Shown: positions 1-6,803 of the stretch, one piece after another
Layout: every line of letters starts with the position of its first letter
How positions within the stretch are numbered: the stretch's first letter is position 1
From: Rhodothermus marinus DSM 4252
Lineage (GTDB): Bacteria; Bacteroidota; Rhodothermia; Rhodothermales; Rhodothermaceae
Length of the DNA: 64,000 nt
NCBI RefSeq assembly: GCF_000024845.1
Contig: NC_013501.1
Coordinates: 2,150,874-2,214,873 of the forward strand
Direction: 5' to 3'
The notes under the pieces: generated by a model
What the model saw: the letters and a program-made list of their open reading frames with translations, nothing else
What the model was told of the DNA's origin: nothing
Databases searched by the model: none
Position numbers and translations under genes: made by a program

Positions 1-797
1 TCGGCCACGCGTTGCAGGAAGTCGCGCAGTGGCTCGGGCTTTTCGAGCCGCCCGATCGCGCCCAGGCCCGCCCGGGTGTACGGCTGCCCGACGGGATACA
101 CGTCGTAGGCTACCTCTTCGTAAGGGTGGGCAGCCCGCATGGCCGCCAGCACTCGCGGCAGGTCCCAGCGGGCGACCTCCACTTCGAGGCGCAGCTCCTC
201 GGCCGACTCCAGCCTGCCCGGCTCGCCGATGAAGGGCCGCGCCATGTCGCCCGGACGGAAATAGCCGGTACCCCGCGTGGCGAACGCGCAGGCTTCGTAG
301 TTGCCGATGCGTCCGGCCCCCGCCTCGGCCAGCGCCTCGCGCACCTGCTCGAAGTGCGAGGCCGGCACGAACGTCACCAGCTTGTAGAGCGCCTGCTCCA
401 TCTTTGCCAGGAACTGCACGTCCTTCAGGCCCAGATGCTCGGCCAGCGCGAACGACACACCGCCCGGCGCCGCGTCCAGGTTCGTGTGAATGCTGTAGAG
501 CGCGATACCCGAGGCGGCCAGCCGAAGCGCCAGCGACGAAACCAGTCCGTCCGGCGTGAGCTGCCGAAGCGGTCGAAACAGCAACGGGTGGTGCGTGATG
601 ATCAGCTCGGCTTCGAGCGTCCGGGCCTCTTCGAGCACGGCCGGCGTCAGATCGAGCGCCAGGAGCGCCCGTCGCACGGACTGCTCCGGGTCGCCCACCT
701 GAAGGCCCACGTTGTCGTAGGACTGCGCCGAGCCCGGCGGCGCCCAGGCTTCCAGCGCCGCGGCAATCTCGCGAACGGTTGGATAGGTTTCTGCCAT
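1..797 (-). CDS. NIF3/YqfO-family dinuclear metal protein (3' end cut by window edge)
   Basis: The reverse-strand frame opens at ATG 797 and stays open to base 1, so about 265 residues of the N-terminal part are present. Visible family marks are YDNVGLQVGD near residues 27-36, the metal-ligand motif ITHHPLLF near 67-74, and HTNLD near 104-108. A segment with HPYEEVAYDVYP near residue 238 matches the CutA/PII-like domain inserted in the longer YqfO-type members (about 365 residues). The C-terminal His/Glu metal ligands lie outside the window. NIF3 proteins form hexamers holding two metals per subunit. Some are annotated GTP cyclohydrolase I type 2, but the biological role is unsettled, so no specific reaction is assigned. 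It lies just ahead of, and on the same strand as, nothing else visible here; the MFS gene upstream ends 54 bases away and may be co-transcribed. Confidence 0.88.
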   Translation of the reverse strand, partial: MAETYPTVREIAAALEAWAPPGSAQSYDNVGLQVGDPEQSVRRALLALDLTPAVLEEARTLEAELIITHHPLLFRPLRQLTPDGLVSSLALRLAASGIALYSIHTNLDAAPGGVSFALAEHLGLKDVQFLAKMEQALYKLVTFVPASHFEQVREALAEAGAGRIGNYEACAFATRGTGYFRPGDMARPFIGEPGRLESAEELRLEVEVARWDLPRVLAAMRAAHPYEEVAYDVYPVGQPYTRAGLGAIGRLEKPEPLRDFLQRVA

Positions 798-850
798 GGC
801 TCTCATTGATCTTTTCTCTCGACGCGCGGCTTGTTTGCCGGGAGGCCAAT

Positions 851-2149
851 TCAGGTTCCGTCCGCTTCGGCAGCCCGCGCCAGCCGCACGCCTTCGGCTT
901 CGTCCACCCGGGCCAGCAGCAGCATGCCCGCCAGGAAAAACAGCAGTACGGAGCTGACGCCCACGCGCTGGCTTCCCGACCAGTCCGTGAACAGCCCCAG
1001 TAGCAGCGGCCCGAGAAAGGCCGTGGCCTTTCCTGAAAAGGCAAAGAAGCCGTAAAACTCGTTGCGCTTGTCCGGCGGCGTAAAGCGTCCGAGTAGCGAG
1101 CGGCTGGCCGACTGGCTGGGACCGGCAAAAATCCCGATGAGCAGCGCAGCCACCCAGAAAAGGGTGCGGCTGGTGGTCACCACGGCCAGCAGGCTGGCCG
1201 CCGAAAGTCCCAGCAGGCTCAGCAAAAGCGTACGCTTGCCGCCCAGCCGGTCGTCTATAAACCCGAACAGCCAGGCGCCCAGCCCCGCCGCCACGTTGAT
1301 GACGATGCCGAACACGATCAGCTCGTCGGCCTCAAAGCCGAACGTCCCGGCTGCATAGATGCCGCCGAAGGAAAAAATGGTCAGCAGGCCATCGTTGTAG
1401 AGCAACCGGGCCAGCAGCAGGCGCACCACCTGACGGTAGCGCCGCACTTCGCGAAACGTCTCGACGAGCTGGCGCGTGGCCTGCCGGAAAACCTTCCGCA
1501 CCTCAGGGCGAACGGCCGGGCGCCGCTCGGGCACCCAGAGGAACAACGGCAGGCTGAACAGCCCGTACCAGAGCGCCACGAGCAGATTCGTAGCCCGAAT
1601 GTTCGCGTGGCCCTCGCGAGAAAACCCCAGCAGCGGCGTTTCCGGCTGAATCAGCGCCACCAGCGCCACCACCAGGCAGAGCAACCCGCCCACATAGCCC
1701 AGCGCCCAGCCGTAGCCCGAGACCCGGCCGATTCGCTCCGGCGGGGCGATGTCCGGCAGAAACGCATTGTAGAAGACGTTCCCCAGCTCGAAGGCCACGT
1801 TGGCGATGGTAAAAAGCACGAGCGCCGCCAGCACCTCGCCGGATTGCGGAACGTAAAGCGCCGCCGTGGAGAGCACACAGAGCACCGTGACGGCCAGCAG
1901 GAATCGCTTGCGGTACCCGCCCTGATCGGCCAGAGCGCCCAGATACGGCGACAGCAGCGCCACGATCAGTCCGCTGGCTGTCACCGCCCGCGACCAGAGC
2001 GTCGTGCCGGAAATCGGATCCGGCGCCACGGCCTGCGTGAAATAGGCAGCGTAGACGAACGTGACGACCAGCGTCGTAAACGCCGAGTTCGCGAAATCAT
2101 ACAGCGCCCACGCCCAGATCGTGCGGGGCCGGTAGGCGGGCGTTTCCAC
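851..2149 (-). CDS. MFS transporter, UMF1/Atg22-like
   Basis: This is a polytopic inner-membrane protein of roughly 430-465 residues with about 12 hydrophobic segments. The opening WALYDFANSAF motif is typical of the UMF1/Atg22-like branch of the major facilitator superfamily, whose bacterial members are presumed effluxers of unknown substrate. The start is uncertain. The frame can be extended to a GTG at 2254, but that extension is Arg-rich, not membrane-like, and overlaps the end of the next gene. The GTG at 2149 sits 8 codons before the conserved WAWALYDF segment and is preferred; a TTG at 2185 is another option. The gene lies between the NIF3 gene and a small beta-barrel-like gene on the same strand. 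Family assignment is good; substrate is unknown. Confidence 0.85.
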   Translation of the reverse strand: METPAYRPRTIWAWALYDFANSAFTTLVVTFVYAAYFTQAVAPDPISGTTLWSRAVTASGLIVALLSPYLGALADQGGYRKRFLLAVTVLCVLSTAALYVPQSGEVLAALVLFTIANVAFELGNVFYNAFLPDIAPPERIGRVSGYGWALGYVGGLLCLVVALVALIQPETPLLGFSREGHANIRATNLLVALWYGLFSLPLFLWVPERRPAVRPEVRKVFRQATRQLVETFREVRRYRQVVRLLLARLLYNDGLLTIFSFGGIYAAGTFGFEADELIVFGIVINVAAGLGAWLFGFIDDRLGGKRTLLLSLLGLSAASLLAVVTTSRTLFWVAALLIGIFAGPSQSASRSLLGRFTPPDKRNEFYGFFAFSGKATAFLGPLLLGLFTDWSGSQRVGVSSVLLFFLAGMLLLARVDEAEGVRLARAAEADGT

Positions 2150-2238
2150 GAAGCGATCCGTTGCCTGGTGATCGACCGGATGCAAAAAACGCAACCGAAC
2201 CCGCAAAAGGCAAGGGGCACCGCCGCGGCCGCTACGGC

Positions 2239-2832
2239 TTAACGGAAATACCACCGCACAAAAAACAGCGGCCGGGAATACAGAGCAGAAAACCTGTCAT
2301 TTTCCAGAAAGAGATGCATGTACAGCAGCTGTATTTCACCTCCCATTGAAAACCGACGGACCGGGAAGTATTCCATGCCGGTAGCTGGTCCTACCAGAAA
2401 ACCAATGCCTGAGCTTTCTGAGCGAATGATAACGTCCGAGTAGATGGGTTCGTCGCGAACAGACTGAAATAACCACATCAATCCCAGCCGTCCGCCCCAG
2501 TAACTCAGCAGATTGTCAGTGACATACCGCTGAGCAAAAATGCCGGATCCAAGTTGCAATGCAAAACGTGTTTCTTCGCGCTCCACAGACGAAAAGTCTT
2601 CACGAAGCAGACCGATTTCCGGCTCCAGGCGCAGTCTTTCTGTCTCGATAGGGAGATAGCAACTGATCGGCATCGGAAGTTCATTTCGGGCCCTACTTAC
2701 CACCACCGCCGTGATCCCCATCCCGAGCCCCCATCGTCGCACCGTTTGCGCCCGCACGTCCAATGCGCAGGTCGTCAGGATCAAAACAGCCAGACCCAAC
2801 AGCGCATACGCACGCATGACGCCGACCAGCAT
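2239..2832 (-). CDS. hypothetical secreted or outer-membrane protein
   Basis: A 197-residue protein with a clear signal peptide: a hydrophobic run LLGLAVLILTTCALDV followed by an Ala-rich cleavage region ending near RAQ. The mature part alternates hydrophobic and polar residues in strand-like segments and ends in aromatic and charged residues (FVRWYFR), as small outer-membrane barrels often do. I do not recognise a named family. ATG 2832 or ATG 2817 could be the start; the second gives a more standard signal peptide. Base composition is clearly lower in GC than the MFS and NIF3 genes (25 of 60 bases are G or C in 2281-2340), which fits an acquired gene. Its 3' end runs 16 bases into the extended reading of the MFS frame. 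Confidence 0.6.
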   Translation of the reverse strand: MLVGVMRAYALLGLAVLILTTCALDVRAQTVRRWGLGMGITAVVVSRARNELPMPISCYLPIETERLRLEPEIGLLREDFSSVEREETRFALQLGSGIFAQRYVTDNLLSYWGGRLGLMWLFQSVRDEPIYSDVIIRSESSGIGFLVGPATGMEYFPVRRFSMGGEIQLLYMHLFLENDRFSALYSRPLFFVRWYFR

Positions 2833-2990
2833 AATTGATCGACAGAGTGCAGAGAATCCTCCTCGACGCTGTGATTTGTCGAAGTAAAAACAATGGACGC
2901 TACTTTGTCAACGCCGACGGTGGATCGGAGCCTGTGGGCCGAAGCGGCGTTGCACCAGGGCACACGCCGCCCTTAACTTATCGATAGGCT

Positions 2991-3064
2991 GCCCACGTAG
3001 CTCAGTTGGATAGAGCAGCGGCTTCCTAAGCCGTTGGTCGCAGGTTCGAGTCCTGCCGTGGGCA
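2991..3064 (+). tRNA. tRNA-Arg (anticodon CCT)
   Basis: The cloverleaf can be drawn by eye. The acceptor stem pairs GCCCACG (2991-2997) with CGTGGGC (3057-3063), with discriminator A at 3064. The D arm is GCTC/GAGC, the anticodon stem GCGGC/GCCGT, and the T arm GCAGG-TTCGAGT-CCTGC. The anticodon loop TTCCTAA places CCT at 3025-3027, reading AGG codons. CCA is not encoded. An antisense reading frame over this gene gives a protein that looks conserved only because it is the complement of a tRNA; it was discarded. A short terminator-like hairpin follows at once. Confidence 0.96.
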
Positions 3065-3070
3065 CACGCA

Positions 3071-3095
3071 ACAGGCGTAAGCTCCTGTTTTTTTA
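3071..3095 (+). terminator. putative intrinsic terminator after tRNA-Arg
   Basis: Arms ACAGG (3071-3075) and CCTGT (3084-3088) enclose an 8-base loop, followed by a run of Ts to 3094. The stem is only 5 bp, so this is a weak call; its position 7 bases after the tRNA supports it. The rest of the gap up to 3331 is AT-richer than average. I see no gene in it, only a weak candidate for a dispersed repeat near 3215-3245. Confidence 0.5.
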
Positions 3096-3331
3096 ATCTG
3101 CAAATTCTCTGGTAAAACCAGGGTAAAGCCCAAAGGGCCTTTCCACGGATTTCGGAAGACGAAATCAAAGACCGGTGGAAGGTCGATAGCCTGTATAAAA
3201 CCGCATGTAAGAAAACGGGCCCACACGGCGAAGCGCCCCTACCGGAAATCTGCGATCCCATATTGTCATTTTTTTAGAGTTAAGGTCTGGGTTGTTCTGG
3301 TGATACCACTTCCAATTCGTCGAGACGACAT

Positions 3332-4390
3332 ATGAGAAAGCTGCGGTGGAAGTGGTCGAGTCTCTGGATGGCGGGGCTGTTACTGGCCGCCTGCTCGCTT
3401 TTCGAGCCGGAAAAAAAGACGCGTTTTGATTACGGGGGCGATCCTCTGCCCGGCACCGAGAACCTGTACAATCTACGTTTATCCCCGGACGGCGAATGGG
3501 TGGCGCTGATCCGAGCCTATACGCCGGAACGGCTCGATCCGCCCAATCAACTCTGGCTGGTCCGTCGCGATGGTCGGCAGATGCGTTTTCTGGGACCCAG
3601 CATCGGTAGTGCCGACTGGTCGCCGGATGGTAAACGGCTTGCATTGACTTACCATCGAGGGCTTTGCTGTGATGTTCATGTGGTGACGCTGGATCTGGAG
3701 AGTGGCCAGGTGGCGGTCTGGACGGGAGCCGATACGTTGCTGCTGTCGCATCCGACCGCCTCGTTCCCGCACTGGTTCCAGGACGGCCGACGACTGCTGT
3801 TTTCTGTTATCGGAAAGGCATATGGCCAGCTTTACGAGACAGGCATCTACGTCTTAAACCTCGAACACCGACAGGTGGAAGGCCCCCTGGTTAAGTCGAT
3901 GGTAGCGGCTCAATTAGGCGGGCGGGATCGTTTTGCGGTAGGGATTATGCCGCAGCCGCAGGGGAGGGTTTACCGGGAGAACGCCGTGCGATATGAATTT
4001 GCCACGGGCGCGTTGGCGGTGTTGACGGATTTTGGTCCGGAGGAAGCTTTTCGGTTTGCAGTGACACCCAGCCCGGTGGAAGACCTGATCGTGCTGGAGC
4101 GGCGAGTGGAGGGTGTGCCACAGCTTTTTCTGATGGACGGAAAGGGGCGCATTCTGCGACAATTGACCGAGCGGGGCGGACACAACCCGCGCTGGAGCTA
4201 TGATGGGCGGGCCGTGTTGTTTTTGCGGGATGTGGAGGCGGGTCCGGGGGCCCGGAATGTGCCCTTCGTGTACTGGTTGGACGAGGACCGTGAGGAGCCG
4301 CTCTGGCCGATGTTGCCGGACTCGGTGCCGGCGTTCCCTGTGCTGGACACATTGCTTGTAGATTGCATGCTCTGTGGAAAACTCCCGTAA
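3332..4390 (+). CDS. lipoprotein with WD40-like (PD40/TolB-type) propeller repeats
   Basis: A 352-residue protein. The N-terminus is basic then hydrophobic and ends in a lipobox, LLAAC (Cys near residue 21), so it should be lipid-anchored in the envelope. The mature part carries repeats of the PD40 type: LRLSPDGEWVALI near 50, ADWSPDGKRLALTY near 91-104, and NPRWSYDGRAVLFLRD near 287-302. These are propeller blades like those of TolB and the N-terminal domain of prolyl oligopeptidases. No hydrolase domain follows, so this is a propeller alone, probably a binding or scaffold protein. The start ATG 3332 is the only one giving an intact lipoprotein signal. It stands alone on the plus strand in the accessory region beside the tRNA gene. 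Confidence 0.72.
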   Translation: MRKLRWKWSSLWMAGLLLAACSLFEPEKKTRFDYGGDPLPGTENLYNLRLSPDGEWVALIRAYTPERLDPPNQLWLVRRDGRQMRFLGPSIGSADWSPDGKRLALTYHRGLCCDVHVVTLDLESGQVAVWTGADTLLLSHPTASFPHWFQDGRRLLFSVIGKAYGQLYETGIYVLNLEHRQVEGPLVKSMVAAQLGGRDRFAVGIMPQPQGRVYRENAVRYEFATGALAVLTDFGPEEAFRFAVTPSPVEDLIVLERRVEGVPQLFLMDGKGRILRQLTERGGHNPRWSYDGRAVLFLRDVEAGPGARNVPFVYWLDEDREEPLWPMLPDSVPAFPVLDTLLVDCMLCGKLP

Positions 4391-4410
4391 AAGCAAAACG
4401 GAAGGTGCCA

Positions 4411-4565
4411 TGTACCGAAGCTACAACCTAGGGCAGGCCATGACTTTAACTTTTCTGATGATTATTGGCCTGCACGAAGGGCGAGCGCAGATCATTCCCG
4501 ACATCCCCTATTTCCCCAACAACGGCCATATCTCTCAGAGATTCACCGGATCGAACCACCAGTAG
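4411..4565 (+). pseudogene. short secreted peptide, probably the truncated 5' end of a secreted-protein gene
   Basis: The frame from ATG 4411, preceded by a good ribosome site (GGAAGGTG), encodes 51 residues. There is a signal-peptide-like start with hydrophobic run MTLTFLMIIG and a possible cleavage after EGRAQ, then only about 24 residues before a stop at 4563-4565. The mature part (IIPDIPYFPNNG and beyond) is too short to fold alone, and its last 10 codons lie on the antisense of the next gene remnant. I infer that a longer secreted-protein gene was cut here by a rearrangement. A true small secreted peptide is the alternative. The frame can also be opened at 4374, overlapping the PD40 gene. 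Confidence 0.4.
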
Positions 4566-4834
4566 CCGCGCGCGGCCAGCTCTTCGTCTGTCAGCAGTGC
4601 CCGCATTTCGGGCGTTTGCAGATGTGGGTTGCTGCGCAAGCTCTAGCGTAGCTCCTCCCAGAGCTCTAGGTACTGGTCCTGGGGCACGTCCTCTTCCACC
4701 AGGCGCAGCAGGGCATTCTCCAGACTGTAGGGATTCAGGCCCGGATGCCAGTCCCGTGCCCAGGCAATGGCCAGCTCCAGTGCCCGGCGGTGTCTGGCGC
4801 ACTCTTCAGGTGCAGGGGTTGCTTCCGGCATCAT
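4535..4834 (-). pseudogene. hypothetical gene interrupted by an in-frame amber codon
   Basis: From ATG 4834 the frame encodes 63 residues ending LWEELR and stops at TAG 4643-4645. The same frame then continues for 35 more codons of ordinary protein-like sequence (SLRSNPHLQTPEM near its start, ARGYWWFDPVNL at its end) to TGA 4535-4537. Total length without the amber would be 99 residues, with no other stop. The family is unknown; the N-terminal part is helical and acidic (ALRLVEEDVPQDQYLELW). Either one substitution created the TAG and inactivated the C-terminal third, or the true protein ends at 63 residues. Suppression of TAG is possible but nothing here supports a recoding signal. Confidence 0.55.
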
Positions 4835-4897
4835 ACGACCTGTCGCCAACAGCGCACGTTCGAGCTTTTCTGTGAATCACTGCAAGAAATCAACGGG

Positions 4898-6073
4898 TTA
4901 TCGATGGAAATTCAGGAAGGGAAGCCAGCGCAGGGCGGGCGGCTGGTTGCCCGCGTAGTTCAGCAGACCGAGCTGCAGGCCGTGCAACCGACGCGCGTAG
5001 TTGAGCAGCCCGATGGTCAGCCCGCGCTGCGTGCCTCGAATGTGGTTGAAGGCGCTGACCGCTATGCCCCGGAAGTGGCCGTCCGGCATAATCTGGAAGT
5101 AGGCCCCGGCCACGGCCAGCCCGGTCATGTCCGAAGCACCCGCCAGCGCCCCCGCCAGCAACACCCCGCGTACGACCGGAGCCCCGGCGCCCACACCTCC
5201 GACGGCCACCCCGCGCAACGTCCCGCCGGCTCCGACGCCCACGCCGCCCACCAGCAGTCCGGTCGCATCGTTTCCGACGCCGGCGCCGAGTCCACCGACC
5301 AGTATCCCTGCGGCGTCTTCGCCTGCTCCTGCGCCCAGTCCCCCCACAGCAATGCCCTGGATCGTCTTACCGGCTCCGGCGCCCAGTCCACCAATCACCG
5401 TGCCCACGATGTTCTCCCCTGCACCGACCCCCAGCCCGCCCGCCGCAATCCCTGTGACCGATCCACCGGCACCGACGCCCAGGCCTCCAATCAGCAGACC
5501 GATAGCATCCGCACCGGCTCCCGCTCCCAGACCGCCCACGGCAATGCCCCGAATCGAACCACCGGCTCCGGCACCCAGCCCGCCCAGAAGCACCCCCTCG
5601 GCATCTGCACCCGCTCCCACGCCGAGGCCGCCGGCGAAAATGCCCCGCACGTCCTTGCCAGCCCCTATGCCTATCCCACCGATGCCGATGCCTGTTAATG
5701 GCCCGTCCGCTCCGGCCCCCACGCCGCCCAGCACCAGTCCGGTCAGTTGCTCCTCGGCGCTGACACCGAACAGGCCAACCCCGATTCCCTGAATGCGCCG
5801 GGCGCCCGTCAGCGGCAACCCGAGCGCCACGCCGTGCACGACCCCACGTGCCGGCTGGTAAGGGACCCAGATCGTCGCGTTCACGCCATCGACATGCTCC
5901 AGTCGGCGATCCCGAAAGTTCAGGCGCACACCGATCACGCGCCGCGAGTCCCCGATGCTGAGGCCTACACGATGTACGGTCAGATCCAGTGCCTGCGCCT
6001 GTAGTTCGGATGCGGTCGCCAGGAAAAGCGCCGGCCAGATCAGCAGCAACGCCAGCCGTTTACTCACCGCCAT
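4898..6073 (-). CDS. secreted surface protein with tandem 16-residue glycine-rich repeats (LA_2272-like)
   Basis: A 391-residue protein. The signal peptide is LALLLIWPALFLATA ending near LQAQA. Residues about 95-320 are about 12 tandem copies of a 16-residue unit whose first half is GG(L/V/I)GxGAG. The second half alternates between acidic types (ADAEGVLL, EDAAGILV, NDATGLLV) and polar or basic types (GSIRGIAV, KTIQGIAV, GTLRGVAV). The C-terminal part contains GLxxGLLN units (RGLTIGLLNYA, HGLQLGLLNYA) like the LA_2272-family surface repeat proteins first named in Leptospira. Such period-16 patterns fit a stacked or beta-solenoid fold, or barrel-like strands exported to the surface. Function is unknown. 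The gene is alone on its strand, with about 120 bases to the vapC-like gene. Confidence 0.75.
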   Translation of the reverse strand: MAVSKRLALLLIWPALFLATASELQAQALDLTVHRVGLSIGDSRRVIGVRLNFRDRRLEHVDGVNATIWVPYQPARGVVHGVALGLPLTGARRIQGIGVGLFGVSAEEQLTGLVLGGVGAGADGPLTGIGIGGIGIGAGKDVRGIFAGGLGVGAGADAEGVLLGGLGAGAGGSIRGIAVGGLGAGAGADAIGLLIGGLGVGAGGSVTGIAAGGLGVGAGENIVGTVIGGLGAGAGKTIQGIAVGGLGAGAGEDAAGILVGGLGAGVGNDATGLLVGGVGVGAGGTLRGVAVGGVGAGAPVVRGVLLAGALAGASDMTGLAVAGAYFQIMPDGHFRGIAVSAFNHIRGTQRGLTIGLLNYARRLHGLQLGLLNYAGNQPPALRWLPFLNFHR

Positions 6074-6196
6074 GGGAGCACCCTGTTGCGTTTGTCCGGA
6101 AAGACCGGCCCGGTCTACGCAACAGAGCCCTGCTCGGGTTACAATCGGCGTTCAAAAATGGGTGACTTCCGCCTCGTACCGGTGGGTTTCTTCTGT

Positions 6197-6586
6197 TTAC
6201 CAGACTACCAGATCCAGATCTGCCACGTGTTCAAAGTGCCGATCCCGACTGACGAGGGCCAGACGATGCTGACGAGCCAGCGCTGCAATCCAGATATCAT
6301 TCTCAGGAATGGGCGTCCCCTGGCGACGAAGGTTGTCTTTTACGATCCCGTACCATCGGGCTGTATATACGTCACAGGGCAATATGGTACTGGCCGCCGC
6401 CAGACGATCTATTTTTGCTACATTTTCTTCTGCACGCGTGGACCGATACGCTCCGTAGTACAGCTCTCCCAGAACAATGACTGGAATAAAAATCTCTCTG
6501 GCTTCTATTATTGACTGTACCACACTCCCTTCGCCGGCCAGCAGCGCAATGACAATGTTTGTATCCAGCAAATATCTACCATTCAT
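6197..6586 (-). CDS. vapC: PIN-domain toxin, VapC family
   Basis: A 129-residue PIN ribonuclease-like protein. The acidic active-site set is visible: Asp in RYLLDTN (residue 8), Glu in VLGELYYGAY (near 42), Asp in IPENDIWIAA (near 94), and Asp in LVSRDRHF (near 113). PIN toxins of this type usually cleave tRNA or rRNA and are held inactive by a cognate antitoxin. ATG 6586 is chosen because it overlaps the upstream antitoxin stop (6576-6578) by 11 bases, the usual coupling in such pairs; a GTG at 6604 would overlap further. GC content is well below the neighbouring aroC (25 of 60 in 6601-6660 of the pair), which suggests acquisition by transfer. The target is not predictable. Confidence 0.88.
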   Translation of the reverse strand: MNGRYLLDTNIVIALLAGEGSVVQSIIEAREIFIPVIVLGELYYGAYRSTRAEENVAKIDRLAAASTILPCDVYTARWYGIVKDNLRRQGTPIPENDIWIAALARQHRLALVSRDRHFEHVADLDLVVW

Positions 6587-6803
6587 GCGAGTCAATGCGC
6601 TCACAACCTTCTTCGATAGCAGTTGCTATCTGAGCAAGTTGATCTTCTTCTATACAACCGACAAAATCAAGGAAAGCCTTTCCTTCCTTACCAACAGGAC
6701 GCCTACTCAACGTTCTGGCAAAATGCAGCACCTGCTCCTGTTCTTCCTCAGAAAGCTGCACAAGTATTTCTTTCAGTTTTTTCTCGATAGATTTCATATT
6801 CAT
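6576..6803 (-). CDS. vapB: antitoxin-like protein of the VapBC-type pair
   Basis: A 75-residue, highly charged, helical protein with a Lys-rich start and an acidic middle (QLSEEEQEQVLHFARTL near 17-33) and an acidic tail containing IEEGCERIDSHEW. Size, position directly before and overlapping the PIN toxin, and composition mark it as the antitoxin. I do not see a clear AbrB, RHH or Phd DNA-binding motif, so the subfamily is left open. Its ATG (6801-6803) overlaps the aroC stop as ATGA, so it is translated in the wake of aroC; a second ATG lies two codons in. GC content is low (28 of 60 in 6661-6720). Confidence 0.75.
   Translation of the reverse strand: MNMKSIEKKLKEILVQLSEEEQEQVLHFARTLSRRPVGKEGKAFLDFVGCIEEDQLAQIATAIEEGCERIDSHEW

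Noticed and set aside
2958-3069. 10-base direct repeat GGGCACACGC (2958-2967 and 3060-3069) around the tRNA gene, considered as attachment-site remnants
   Set aside because: Too short, directly flanking the tRNA itself rather than an island, and no integrase is near; likely chance.
2908-3261. Minus-strand frame over the tRNA gene with a familiar-looking RTRTCDQRLRKP stretch
   Set aside because: This is the classic false protein read from the antisense of a tRNA gene.
5127-5792. Plus-strand Pro/Ala/Thr-rich frame of about 221 codons resembling a mucin-like protein
   Set aside because: It is the complement of the glycine-repeat gene on the minus strand, which has a signal peptide and family similarity; the plus frame has neither.
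6100-6120. Short inverted repeat AGACC/GGTCT near 6101-6115 as a terminator after vapC
   Set aside because: Five-base arms and no T tract on either strand.
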